Shown: positions 29,451 through 39,048, counted from the first letter of the stretch. The stretch is 64,000 nucleotides of DNA from Clostridium niameyense (GCF_001243045.1 NZ_LN849007.1:124001-188000), one strand, 5' to 3'. Notes: generated by a model not told the origin, from the sequence alone. Made by a program: numbers and translations.

Positions 29451-31780
29451 TTTCTTACCTCCATTTTTTCTTTCCAAAGATTTTCAGGTGTTAATGGTAA
29501 TTTATTTATTTTAACTTGAAGTATATTAGAAAAACAATTACCAAGAGCTGCAGGCATGCCCAGTATTCCATGTTCGCTAATTGATCTAGTTCCATAGGGC
29601 ATCTCATCATTAGGTATTTCAATAAATTCTGCAATATACTCTGGCTGCTCTCCATACCTAATTGTTTTATATAATCTTAAATCATGATTTAAAACAATAC
29701 CTTTATCATCAAATATATAATTTTCTCTAGTTGCCCAACTTATACCCATACACATTCCTCCTGTAATTTGCCCTCTATCAATTTTAGGATTAATTACCCT
29801 TCCAGCATCAATTACCGTAATAGCTTTTAGTACTCTATATTGGAAAGTTCTTGTATCAAGTTCTATCTTCACAGCTTGAGCTCCTACTGTCCAAGACATT
29901 CCTGGTGATCCTTTACCTGTGTTAGGATTTAAATAAGTAAGTCCTCTTGATATATAACTACCTCTACCTATAACTTGACCGCAAATTGCGTTTCCATTAG
30001 GATATGTGTATCCTAATGCAATATCTTTTATATTAACATAAACTTTTTTATTACCCTTTAAAAATACTTTGCCATTTTCCAAGTCTAAATCTTCTTCTAA
30101 ACACCTTAAAACTATAGAAGCAGTTTTTTTAAGCTGTGTTATTGCATCATCTACTGCATTTAAAACAGCTCTTCCAACTAATAGCATACTTCTACTAGCA
30201 GCTGTTTTCCAAGTGTTTGGACTACTTTGTGTATTAACTTCCATAATAATGTTTATTTTATTAATCTCCATTTTAAATTTTTGTGCTACTATTTGTGCTA
30301 TATTTGATTTTGTTCCTTGACCAATTTCTACAACTGGACAATTAATATTAATACTACCATCACTATTAAAAGTTAAAATGGCACCTCCTCCCGCATTAGT
30401 AGGAGTTGTTGAGCTTTTCCAAAAACAGCTTATACCTGTTTCTATTACTTTATTATTTTTTGTAATTACTTTATCATTTTCACTATTAGCTAATATAGTC
30501 TATAGTTTTTCAATGCATTTAGAAAGAGAACCTAGATTACTTCTTGTAAGTTTTTGCTGAGTTGGACTTGTATCTCCAGGTTGTATGGCATTTTTAAATC
30601 TCAATTCTAATGGATCCATATTAAGTTTATTAGCTAATATATCCATAGTCCTTTCTATGGCAAAAGTATATTCTCCATGACTAAACCCTCTAAAAGAAGT
30701 GGCATATGGATGATTTGTATACATACAGAAGGAGTCACAATAAACATTTTCAATATTGTATGGTCCAGTACAATCGCATGCAGCGGCCATGCTCATTCTT
30801 ACAGCTCTATCCGAATAGGCTCCACCATCAAAAAAATACGAAATTTCTGCTGCTTTTAAATGTCCATTCTCTGTACATCCTAGCTTAACCTTTGCCTCTA
30901 ATCCTATATGATCTGGTGAAGTTACCATATCCTCTTCTCTTGTATTAGTAATCTTAACTTTTCTTCCACCTACTGCTTTAGATGCTAAATATCCTATAAA
31001 TTCAAGCATAGTAGGTGTTTTACCTCCAAAGGCTCCCCCTACAAAAGGTGCTTTAACAGTTATTTTGCCTGAATCAATATTAAAAACATAAGCAAGATCT
31101 TTAGCAACAGTAAAGGGACCTTGAGTAGATGATTCAATAATAACTTTATTATCTCGAGTTATTTCAACAATACAGGAATGTGTTTCCATGGCCACATGAT
31201 CTGACTGAGGGATATAATAATTCTCTTCTACAATGACTTCACTTTCTTTCCATCCCTTATCCATAATTCCTTTTCTTATTTTAGTCAAATTTGCAATATT
31301 AGTATTATTTTCAGGATAGACTTGTGATATAATTTTATATTCACTAATATGTTCATGCACCAATGCATATTTAGGATTTTTAGCCTCTTTTATAGAATTA
31401 ACAACCTTTAAAGGTTCATATTCAACTTCAACTAAACTTTTTGCCCTTAAAGCTTCTTCATAAGTATTAGCAACAATAACAGCAACTACTTCTCCAAAAT
31501 ATCTTACCTTATCTATAGCTATAACTGGTCTATCTTCAATACTTCCACCAGTTAGATAAGGATAATCCTTTCCTATAAGAATAGCTCTAACTCCTTCACT
31601 ATTTAAAGCTCTCTTTGTATTAATTGACTTTATATTTGCATGGGCATACTTACTAGTAACTAATGCAACATATAATAAATCAGGTGATATACTATCATTA
31701 GTATATTTAGCATTTCCAGTTGTTTTTAAAATTGCATCTTTTCTAACAAAATCTTTGCCTAATAGATTGAATTTTTTCAT
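29447..31780 (-). pseudogene. Xanthine dehydrogenase-type molybdenum subunit interrupted by TAG
   Basis: From ATG at 31780 the frame encodes 426 residues (GKDFVRKDAILKTTGNAKYT, APFVGGAFGGKTPTMLEF, TSFRGFSHGE) to TAG at 30502-30500. The same frame then continues without shift or further stop to TGA at 29447, adding about 350 residues. These include GISCFWKSSTTPTNAGGGA, VVEIGQGTKSNIAQIVA, EVNTQSSPNTWKTAASR and the active-site region TRSISEHGILGMPAALGN. The total of about 777 codons is the normal length of this subunit. The interruption is therefore one nonsense codon, number 427. An internal ATG at 30271 could in principle start the second part, but it lacks a good ribosome site. Confidence 0.88.
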
Positions 31781-32199
31781 ATATCCTCCGATAGATTACT
31801 TTAATCATTAATATATATATTAAACTGCAATATATATATGAACAAATAACAAAAGTCCTTATTTTGATGTTTTTTTAATTTTTAATGTTTTTAGTTAACT
31901 AAACTTTATACACTATATAAAAAAGATTAAATGCTCAATATAATATTTTACTTAAAGTTTTGAATTTGGATAACATAAAATAAAAATAGTTATGTGGTAT
32001 TTATATGCACTTGTTAATATTTATCCATTTTCGATACGCACTATAATATGAATTCAGAGAAGATAGATAATAGTAAAACATATTTACGGATTGGAAAATT
32101 AAAAAATAAAAAAAGTACGGCAAGATAATTCATTTTTGTGTATAATTTATTTATGATAATATTGAAAGAATAAATAAATTATAAAGGTAGGAATGAATC
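31781..32199. other. Divergent intergenic region, xdh operon and small-protein gene
   Basis: Upstream of xdh the leader has a GGAGGAT ribosome site (read on the minus strand, 31785-31792). The remainder is A+T-rich with several TATAAT-like sequences but no pairing of -10 and -35 elements that I would defend. No ORF of note and no structured RNA was seen. An AAAGGTAGGA ribosome site precedes the small gene at 32200. Confidence 0.4.
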
Positions 32200-32352
32200 A
32201 TGAATAAAAGTATGGAAATGATGAGAAAACTTATTGAAGAAAAGAAGAAAAAAGGATCAAATACCAAAAATAATAATAGACCTAAAAAAAGTATGGGCTG
32301 CGCTCAAAAGGGAAGAAGAAGTAGTAATGGTGGGGGACTCTTTGATAAGTAA
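32200..32352 (+). CDS. Small basic protein of unknown function (50 residues)
   Basis: An AAAGGTAGGA ribosome site lies eight or so bases before ATG 32200, and the frame runs to TAA at 32350. The peptide starts MNKSMEMMRKLIEEKKKKGS, is rich in lysine and asparagine, and ends with a glycine-rich tail (NGGGLFDK) after a MGCAQKGRR motif. A hairpin follows its stop. The ribosome site, terminator and compact gene shape argue for a real gene; I have no firm family. A longer ORF in another frame at 32234 is taken to be a shadow. Confidence 0.6.
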   Translation: MNKSMEMMRKLIEEKKKKGSNTKNNNRPKKSMGCAQKGRRSSNGGGLFDK

Positions 32353-32361
32353 TAAAATACT

Positions 32362-32392
32362 GGTAGCAATATCTAATTGCTACCAATACTTA
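32362..32392 (+). terminator. Terminator after the 50-residue gene
   Basis: GGTAGCAAT (32362-32370) and ATTGCTACC (32376-32384) form a perfect nine-pair stem around ATCTA. The downstream run AATACTTATTT is weakly U-rich. On the other strand it could also help terminate the convergent secreted-protein gene. Confidence 0.7.
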
Positions 32393-32435
32393 TTTAAAAG
32401 TTTTAATAAATTTTATTTATAGGGATTTAAATTTT

Positions 32436-33401
32436 TTATTTATATAAAGTTATATCGAATATTTTATCTATAGGAGCATCAATTCCTTTATCACCAGCAG
32501 ATGGAGCTACTTTTACTATATTAATACCACCTTGATTCATTTGATTTTCTAATTTAATAGTACCCTCCTTAAATTGTTTAGGAGCCACTTTATAGTTATC
32601 AACTAATTGGTATCTTAAAATTACCTTATCCTTGTCAGAAGGACTATATGAAATTTTTGTAGTGCTTTCAAATGAAGATTTAACTTGCTTATTATCCTTG
32701 AAATTCTTTGATATATTGAAATTTAAGTCAGCATTTAATTTAGAAGCTATTTTAGCTGAAGCAAATTTGTAATCTATACCAGCTCCTGCACTTACCTCAC
32801 TTATAAGCTTTAATCCTAAAGCTTGTCCCATACCAAGTTCTTCATCTTGAGTAATACCTACAGTGTAAGTTTTATTTAATACATGACTAGAACCAGCAGG
32901 AAGATCTATAGTATCTATAAGCTTCCAATAAGTAGTCCTTTCAACGGAATTATTATTATAAAGGAAAGCTACCTTAAATAATGTATCTCCTCTATAGAAA
33001 TCCTTATCTAATATTTCTTTTTTAGCCATATCAGTTATTTTTTTATCATGAAAATTGGTTTTATTTATAACAAATCCATTATTTAATATAATTGAAAAAT
33101 CTCCGTCCTTTAAGGATAAGGAACTATCGTTCATAAATGCGTAGGCTCTTTTTAATGCTAACTCTGCATAGTTGATTTTACCTTGCTTAGATTTAAGAGC
33201 ATCAAGTTTTATATCTACATATAACCAAGGATCTACTAAAGATACGTCTTTATCAATAGTTATTTGAGATTTAATCTTACCATCAACTACCGCAACTTTT
33301 TCTGTTGGAAGTGTAATATCTTTGTCATAGGCTTTAATTGCTGATATAGGGGCAGCTAGTAATACTCCACTTAATAATAATACTAATGCTGTTTTTTTCA
33401 T
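32436..33401 (-). CDS. Secreted beta-rich protein, possible aerolysin/ETX-MTX2-like fold
   Basis: 321 residues. A typical signal peptide (MKKTALVLLLSGVLLAAPIS, then AIKA before YDKD) directs export. There are no transmembrane segments, lipobox or LPXTG. The C-terminal half is rich in serine, threonine and alternating hydrophobic residues (TVGITQDEELGMGQALGLKL, LNADLNFNISKNFKDN, SSFESTTKISYSPSD), a look shared with beta-pore-forming proteins of the aerolysin/ETX-MTX2 group. That similarity is an impression from pattern, not a proven homology; a spore- or wall-associated protein is just as possible. AAAGGATGATG precedes the start. It is monocistronic, convergent with the 50-residue gene and divergent from the rhodanese lipoprotein. 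Confidence 0.7.
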   Translation of the reverse strand: MKKTALVLLLSGVLLAAPISAIKAYDKDITLPTEKVAVVDGKIKSQITIDKDVSLVDPWLYVDIKLDALKSKQGKINYAELALKRAYAFMNDSSLSLKDGDFSIILNNGFVINKTNFHDKKITDMAKKEILDKDFYRGDTLFKVAFLYNNNSVERTTYWKLIDTIDLPAGSSHVLNKTYTVGITQDEELGMGQALGLKLISEVSAGAGIDYKFASAKIASKLNADLNFNISKNFKDNKQVKSSFESTTKISYSPSDKDKVILRYQLVDNYKVAPKQFKEGTIKLENQMNQGGINIVKVAPSAGDKGIDAPIDKIFDITLYK

Positions 33402-33710
33402 AATTTCATCATCCTTTACTATATTGTTTTAATTCGGTTTATAAATTATTAATAGAATGTTAATAATTTGTTTATGTTAAAAGTATAACAAAAATTTTAA
33501 CGTTTGTATATAATTAATTATTTCCAATATTCTTATAATTCCATAAATAAATAATATATTTTTTATTCTGCAGAGTTATTATAAAAAACTATAGATAATA
33601 TAATATATATAATAAATTCTAATAATCAAACATGAAAAAATTTTTTATGATATTATATTAATTAGTTTTGTAGAAAAATGTAAATTTTTAAAACGGAGGA
33701 GAGAAAATAA
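33402..33710. other. Divergent promoter region
   Basis: 309 very A+T-rich bases between two divergent genes for exported proteins. Apart from the two ribosome sites at the ends (AAAGGATGATG on the minus strand, GGAGGAGAG on the plus strand) I see no palindrome, structured leader or ORF. Confidence 0.4.
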
Positions 33711-35108
33711 GTGAAAAAAATGAAAAAAGTTTCTTGTTTATTATTAGTATTAATAATAGGTATATTTACTTTAAGCGCGTGTGCTAAAAAGGAAAGAAAA
33801 CAATCAGAAGATAAGAATGAGTTAATAAAATCTATATCTACAAATGAATTAAATAAGAAATTAAAAGATAAACAATGGGTTATAGTAGATACTAGAATTA
33901 ATGATGCTTTTAATGGATGGAAATTAGACGGAGTAACTAGAGGGGGACATATAGATGGGGCAGTTGACTTCTCAGCTAATTGGTTAAAGGTGGATGATAA
34001 GGATAAAGATAAAAAATTAGATGAAGTTCTTAAAACTAAAAAAATCGATAAGAATAAAAATGTAATATTATATGATTCTAATGGTAAAGATGCAAATCAA
34101 GTTGCAGAATATCTAAGCAAAAAAGGATATAAAAAATTATATACTTATGATGTAAAAGAGTGGGCTAAAAATAAAAGCCTTCCAATGAAAAAATATAAGA
34201 ATTTTGAAATGATAGTACCAGCAAAAGTAGTTAAGGATGTTATAGATGGAAAAACACCAGAAACTTTTGAAAAAGGAAAAAAGGTTAAAATAGTTGAGGT
34301 AAGTTGGGGAGAAGAAAAAACTTCCTATGCAAAGGGTCATGTACCAACAAGTTTTCATGTGAATACAGATATTATAGAACCACCAACTAAAAATCCGCCA
34401 GCATGGATGTTAGCAAGTGATGATAAACTTACTCAATTTGCTAAGAATTATGGATTTACAAAGGATGATGCTGTAATTTTAACAGGAGAAGAACCTATGG
34501 CAGCATATAGACTTGCAGTAATACTTCGTTATATGGGAGTAAAAGATGTAAGAGTATTAAATGGTGGATTAACTGCTTGGACTTCAGCAGGATATAAAGT
34601 TGAAACGGAAAGCCATAAAGCTACACCAGTTGATGATTTTGGTGGAAAAATACCAATGAATCCTAATTTAATTGATACTGTAGAAGAAGCAAAAGAAGGA
34701 TTAAAAAAACCTAATGAATTTACATTGGTAGATAATCGCACTTGGGAAGAACATATAGGAAAAATTACTGGATATAGTTATCATAAGAAGAAAGGTCGTA
34801 TACCTGGATCTGTATATGGATATGCAGGAATTGGGGATTCTTATGCTTTAGATTATTATCGTAACGTGGATAAAACTATGAGAAATGCTGATGAAATATT
34901 AAACTTGTGGAAAAATGCAGGTATAGATATCAACAAACATTTATCATTTATGTGTGGAAGCGGTTGGCGTGCATCAGAAGTATTAACTTATGCTAATGTT
35001 ATGGGATTTGATAATACATCTTTATATAGTGATGGATGGATTGGTTGGAGTAATAATCCTAAAAATCCTAAAAATCCTATAGAAACAGGAGGCCCTAAAG
35101 GAAAGTAG
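33711..35108 (+). CDS. Lipoprotein with three rhodanese-like domains
   Basis: 465 residues. The signal peptide ends with lipobox LSAC, so the protein is expected to be lipid-anchored outside the cell. Three rhodanese-like modules follow: VIVDTRINDAFNGW with GGHIDGAVDFSANW; VKIVEVSWGEEKTSYAKGHV with LNGGLTAWTSAGY; and TLVDNRTWEEHIG with SYSDGWIGW-type end SLYSDGWIGWSNN. Only the third has a cysteine in the active loop (SFMCGSGWRASE); the second has ILTGEEPMAAYR and the first ILYDSNGKDAN. One catalytic and two structural modules are therefore likely, as a sulphurtransferase of unknown acceptor. The GTG at 33711 is ten bases after GGAGGA; the ATG at 33720 is less well placed. Confidence 0.88.
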   Translation: MKKMKKVSCLLLVLIIGIFTLSACAKKERKQSEDKNELIKSISTNELNKKLKDKQWVIVDTRINDAFNGWKLDGVTRGGHIDGAVDFSANWLKVDDKDKDKKLDEVLKTKKIDKNKNVILYDSNGKDANQVAEYLSKKGYKKLYTYDVKEWAKNKSLPMKKYKNFEMIVPAKVVKDVIDGKTPETFEKGKKVKIVEVSWGEEKTSYAKGHVPTSFHVNTDIIEPPTKNPPAWMLASDDKLTQFAKNYGFTKDDAVILTGEEPMAAYRLAVILRYMGVKDVRVLNGGLTAWTSAGYKVETESHKATPVDDFGGKIPMNPNLIDTVEEAKEGLKKPNEFTLVDNRTWEEHIGKITGYSYHKKKGRIPGSVYGYAGIGDSYALDYYRNVDKTMRNADEILNLWKNAGIDINKHLSFMCGSGWRASEVLTYANVMGFDNTSLYSDGWIGWSNNPKNPKNPIETGGPKGK

Positions 35109-35113
35109 AAGTT

Positions 35114-35542
35114 ATGAAATTTAAAAAAATAAAAGCTATATTATATACCATGGCATTAATAATACAATTATTTCTTATTTTTACTGTTTTTAAACTTAAT
35201 AGTTTAGCGGAGATAAAGGGTGGATTAGCGCACCATATTTATTACAAAAGATATGAATATGAACAGGGGATATATTCTACTACGAATTTAAATCTTCATA
35301 GTAATATACTTTTAATAATAGCCATATTATTTATAGTATTTGTAATTCTAGCTATAAAAAGTAAAAAGAGTATTTTTTATAACATACAATTTAGTTTGGT
35401 TACAGTGTTTGCAATAGTTACTTATTATGTTATACATAGTAATACTTTTATAGATATGTTGGCATATTATTATTTTGTAATGGTGTTTGAGATTAATTTA
35501 ATTATTCAAATTTTGATTACAGTATCAATAAAATTATTATAA
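35114..35542 (+). CDS. Small polytopic membrane protein, unknown
   Basis: 142 residues with about four hydrophobic segments (ILYTMALIIQLFLIFTVF, ILLIIAILFIVFVILAI, QFSLVTVFAIVTYYVI, MVFEINLIIQILITVSI) and a polar loop after the first. No recognised motifs. It begins five bases after the stop of the rhodanese lipoprotein and is followed by a strong terminator, so the two form an operon and may work together. Confidence 0.7.
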   Translation: MKFKKIKAILYTMALIIQLFLIFTVFKLNSLAEIKGGLAHHIYYKRYEYEQGIYSTTNLNLHSNILLIIAILFIVFVILAIKSKKSIFYNIQFSLVTVFAIVTYYVIHSNTFIDMLAYYYFVMVFEINLIIQILITVSIKLL

Positions 35543-35585
35543 AAAATTGTGAATGACATAAATAAAGTCATTCACAATTTTTTAT
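35543..35585 (+). terminator. Strong terminator after the rhodanese operon
   Basis: AAATTGTGAATGAC and GTCATTCACAATTT form at least 14 pairs around ATAAATAAA, with the 3' arm running into TTTT. It lies at the stop of the membrane-protein gene. Confidence 0.9.
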
Positions 35586-35765
35586 GTTTTATTTAAATAT
35601 AAATTGTTTTTAATTTTACAAAGTTATACATTATAAAACAATGTTTATGATTTTATTAGGACTAAAACTCAATAATATATAGAATAAACAGATTTTATTC
35701 AATAAAAATTTAATAAACTATATAAATGTATAAAAATTTAGAATATTTTTATTTAGTGAAACATT

Positions 35766-35785
35766 TTGCCATATTATTATGGTAA
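35766..35785. promoter_or_regulatory. Putative operator, copy 1 (peptidase/PTS operon)
   Basis: TTGCCATATTATTATGGTAA has the form TTrCCATA-N4-TATGGTAA with near-perfect dyad symmetry. It is about 115 bases before the peptidase start. The same palindrome recurs at 40896, 40954 and 46642, all beside sugar-metabolism genes of this island. Confidence 0.65.
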
Positions 35786-35900
35786 TTTTTTTAAATAATG
35801 GGAACATTGAAAAGGTTTTATTTTACAAATATAATTAAAGGGTGAACTGAACAAAAATTTAATGGCCTCTTTAATCTTTAAGAGGAAGGAGAAGATAATT

Positions 35901-37295
35901 TTGCAAAATCATAATATTAAACGTCTAATAAAAGAAAAAGAAGAAGATATAAAAAATGATATAAGTGAATTAGTCAAGATACCTTCTATTAGAGATTTAA
36001 ATACAAAATCTTATAATGCACCTTTTGGCTTAGACATAAGAAATGCATTTGATAAATTTATTGAATTTGGTAATAGAGATAATTTCAAAGTGGAAGATTT
36101 TGATGGGTATGCAATTCATCTTGAATGTGGAGAAGGAAGTGAAATTATAGGAATACTTGGACATTTAGATGTAGTTCCTATATTTGATAAAGAAGAATGG
36201 GATACAGATCCTTTCCAATTGGTAGAAAGAAGTGGATATATTTATGGAAGGGGTGTAAACGATGACAAGGGCCCTTTAGTGGCAGCGTTATATGCTTTGA
36301 AAATTATTAAGGAGTTAGATATAAAATTTAAAAGAAGAGTTAGATTAATAATTGGTGGAGCAGAAGAGACTACATGGGAATGTATGGAGCATTACTTTTC
36401 AAAAAATCCCCAACCTAAATATGGATTCTCTCCCGATGGAGACTTTCCAATAGTAAATGGAGAAAAAGGCATATTTTATTATAGTTTTAAATCTTTTAAG
36501 AATACGGACTTATATGGAATACATAATCTTATAGATATAAAAACAAACAATAAACAAGGATTTGTTTGTGATTACTGTAAAGTAAGCTTTTTAACTAACA
36601 ATGCTTTAGAACTTAGAGAATATCTTAAAGAAGCGGATTATATTAGAGTAAAAGAAAGAGAAGTAACTGCTATATACAGTGGAAAAAATTCATTATCTAG
36701 GAATCCACATAAAGGTATAAATGCTTTATTTAAGTTTGGAAGAGATTTAAATAGAATAAAGAATTTAAATAATAAGGGTAAAAGTTTAGCAAAGTTGTTA
36801 GATGAATATTTTATTGATTCTATATATGGGGAAAAGGTAGGATTACAAAAAGAAGATTCAGAAATGGGAAGTACTACAATGTGTTTAATGGATATATATT
36901 ACAGTGACACTGATTTTGAAATTAAATTTGATTTTAGATATCCAAAGAATATAAAAAAAGAATTTATAAAAAGAAGATTTGAAGAAATAGCAACAATAAA
37001 TAATTTAAAATTAAGTACTGATAAAGAGTTAGATTTTATTTATGTTGATGAAAACAGTGAATTGATTAAAAGTTTAAAAAAAGCTTATGAAAACGTTATA
37101 GGGGAAGAGCCAAGTTTATTTTCAAAGGGAGCAGCTTCCTATGCAAGGGTTTTAAATGAGGGTGTAGCTTTTGGACCAACAATGCCAGGGGATACTCCTA
37201 ATTCTCATAAATCTAATGAAAATATTAAATTAGAAACACTATATAAAGCTATAGAAATATATTGTCAATCTATATACTTATTAGCATGTAAATAA
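35901..37295 (+). CDS. M20-family dipeptidase, PepV-like
   Basis: About 464 residues, the usual PepV length. Metal-ligand motifs: LGHLDVVP (His), YGRGVNDDKGP (Asp), GGAEETTWECMEHY (catalytic Glu pair), SPDGDFP, and a C-terminal GDTPNSHKSNENI (His). It is a cytoplasmic zinc peptidase for dipeptides. ATG at 35862 is in frame, but AGGAAGGAGAAG stands just before TTG 35901, giving the family length, so TTG is preferred. It lies 20 bases upstream of a PTS permease, an unusual pairing. It is divergent in sequence from the second PepV at 51192, so this is not a recent duplication. Confidence 0.88.
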   Translation: MQNHNIKRLIKEKEEDIKNDISELVKIPSIRDLNTKSYNAPFGLDIRNAFDKFIEFGNRDNFKVEDFDGYAIHLECGEGSEIIGILGHLDVVPIFDKEEWDTDPFQLVERSGYIYGRGVNDDKGPLVAALYALKIIKELDIKFKRRVRLIIGGAEETTWECMEHYFSKNPQPKYGFSPDGDFPIVNGEKGIFYYSFKSFKNTDLYGIHNLIDIKTNNKQGFVCDYCKVSFLTNNALELREYLKEADYIRVKEREVTAIYSGKNSLSRNPHKGINALFKFGRDLNRIKNLNNKGKSLAKLLDEYFIDSIYGEKVGLQKEDSEMGSTTMCLMDIYYSDTDFEIKFDFRYPKNIKKEFIKRRFEEIATINNLKLSTDKELDFIYVDENSELIKSLKKAYENVIGEEPSLFSKGAASYARVLNEGVAFGPTMPGDTPNSHKSNENIKLETLYKAIEIYCQSIYLLACK

Positions 37296-37315
37296 CTTAA
37301 GAGGAGGATTATATT

Positions 37316-38965
37316 ATGAAAGATAAGTTGCAAGTTATTGCAGGGGCAATGATGATACCAGTTATATTATTGGTTGTAGCAGGGGTGTTTATAGGACTAG
37401 GGGCAGCATTTGTAAATCCAGAAAATGTACAAGCACTTGGATTAGCCTCAGTTATATATAAGGGAGGCATCTTATATGCTTTCTTTAAAATAATAAATGA
37501 TTTGGGATTTATGGTAATGAGATTTTTGCCAATATTCTTCACAGTAGGAATAGCCTTTGGATTATCAAAGAAGGAAAAAGGTTGGGGAGCTTTAGGAGGA
37601 CTAGTTTTATTTATTGGTATGCATACAGTAATTAGTACTTTACTTGGTATTAGTGGATTAAATCCAGATACTACAACAGTAGATGCCTTTATAAAGGCAG
37701 GATTATCACAAGAAAAAGCAATGAATCAAAGTTCTTTATATACAACTTTCTTAGGAATATTTACGTTTGATTGTAGTATTTTTGGTGCGATAATATCAGG
37801 ATTTGTGGCAAGTATGGTTCACAATAAATATTGTGAAAAACAATTATGTAATGCATTATCATTCTTTGCAGGACCTAGATTTTCACAAATAATGATGTTT
37901 GTTGTAGCTATACCATTAGGAATAGCTATGTATTTAGTATGGCCATTTCTTGGAGCAGGATTATCTGCCGTAGGTATGTTTATAGGTAAGAGTGGATTGT
38001 TTGGAACATTTATTTTTGGAGCTTTAGATAAAACATTATTACCTTTTGGAATACACCATTTAATTGCATTTCCAATTGAATATACTAGTGTAGGTGGAGT
38101 TATGAAGATTGGTGGACATGTTTATGAAGGTGTTAATAACATAAAGATGGCTCAAATGGGAGATCCAAATAGCTTGGGGTATATAACTCGTAACTTTACA
38201 ACAGGACGTTTATTAATTCATTTTGCTATATTGCCTGCAGCAGCTTTAGCTATGTATAGAACAGCTAAACCTGAAAATAAAAAGAAAGCAGCAAGTATTT
38301 TGGTACCGGCAATAATAACAGCTATGTTAGTTGGAATTACTGAACCTATAGAATATACTTTCTTATTTGTAGCCCCTATGGTATATTTTTTAATATATGT
38401 ACCATTATCAGGATTAACATATGTTTTAACAGAGGCATTTAATGTTTCAATTATGGGGGAGGCTTTTAGAAATATGTTCCCTAATCTTTTACAACCGCAA
38501 AAAGTACATGCTTGGCCATTAGTATTTTTAATACCAATATTCTTTGTAGTAGTTTATTTTATATTCAAGTTTGTAATTGAAAAATTTGATTTAAAAACAC
38601 CAGGTCGTGGAGATATAAAAGAAGTTAAGTTATATTCAAAAAAGGAGTATAGAGATAAAGAAAACAAAAATCATTCAAATGATAAAAAAGCAGGTAATAA
38701 AGATAAAAATGACAGTGAATTAGGATTAATTTTAGGAATTGTAGATGCCTTGGGCGGAGTTGATAATATAGAAAATTTAACAAATTGTGCAACTAGATTA
38801 AGAGTAGAATTAAAAGATGTGGAAAAATCCGCTGTAGATGATATATGGGTTAATGAATTAGATGCCAGCGGAGTTGTTAGAAGGAAGAAATCTTTACAAA
38901 TTATATATGGTCCTAGAGTTATAACTTTAGTATCTAAGATAAAATCACACTTTAATATGGACTAA
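37316..38965 (+). CDS. PTS EIIBC permease, glucose/maltose family
   Basis: 549 residues. The N-terminal EIIC domain has about ten membrane segments and the family motifs FGLSKKEKGWGALGGLVLF, FGIHHLIAFP and GITEPIEYTFLFVAP. After a lysine/asparagine-rich linker (residues 440-465) the EIIB domain carries the phosphorylation site in NLTNCATRLRVELKD, Cys491. It takes up a sugar and phosphorylates it. The family includes glucose, GlcNAc, maltose and related permeases, and substrate cannot be read from sequence. No EIIA domain is fused; the separate EIIA gene at 39049 presumably serves it. GAGGAGGAT precedes the ATG. Confidence 0.93.
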   Translation: MKDKLQVIAGAMMIPVILLVVAGVFIGLGAAFVNPENVQALGLASVIYKGGILYAFFKIINDLGFMVMRFLPIFFTVGIAFGLSKKEKGWGALGGLVLFIGMHTVISTLLGISGLNPDTTTVDAFIKAGLSQEKAMNQSSLYTTFLGIFTFDCSIFGAIISGFVASMVHNKYCEKQLCNALSFFAGPRFSQIMMFVVAIPLGIAMYLVWPFLGAGLSAVGMFIGKSGLFGTFIFGALDKTLLPFGIHHLIAFPIEYTSVGGVMKIGGHVYEGVNNIKMAQMGDPNSLGYITRNFTTGRLLIHFAILPAAALAMYRTAKPENKKKAASILVPAIITAMLVGITEPIEYTFLFVAPMVYFLIYVPLSGLTYVLTEAFNVSIMGEAFRNMFPNLLQPQKVHAWPLVFLIPIFFVVVYFIFKFVIEKFDLKTPGRGDIKEVKLYSKKEYRDKENKNHSNDKKAGNKDKNDSELGLILGIVDALGGVDNIENLTNCATRLRVELKDVEKSAVDDIWVNELDASGVVRRKKSLQIIYGPRVITLVSKIKSHFNMD

Positions 38966-39001
38966 ATAATACTTTACTATAAGTTATTGAGAGAATAAAC
39001 T

Positions 39002-39034
39002 AAAAAATCATCAGCTTAGCTGATGATTTTTTTA
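39002..39034. terminator. Bidirectional terminator between PTS genes
   Basis: AAAAAATCATCAGCTTAGCT begins a symmetric hairpin completed by GATGATTTTTTT, with A-run and T-run on opposite sides. It can end both the EIIBC transcript and the convergent EIIA transcript. Confidence 0.9.
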
Positions 39035-39048
39035 TTTAAGTAATAAAA

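Noticed and set aside
30500-30502. TAG in xdhA as a programmed pyrrolysine or selenocysteine codon
   Set aside because: Selenocysteine uses TGA, and no pyl genes or downstream recoding element were seen; a nonsense mutation is simpler.
29265-30888. Several plus-strand frames across the xdh operon
   Set aside because: They are opposite clear molybdenum-hydroxylase sequence, have no ribosome sites and give low-complexity translations.
32234-32422. A 62-codon frame overlapping the 50-residue gene
   Set aside because: No ribosome site; it runs through the terminator hairpin, while the frame at 32200 has both a ribosome site and a correctly placed terminator.
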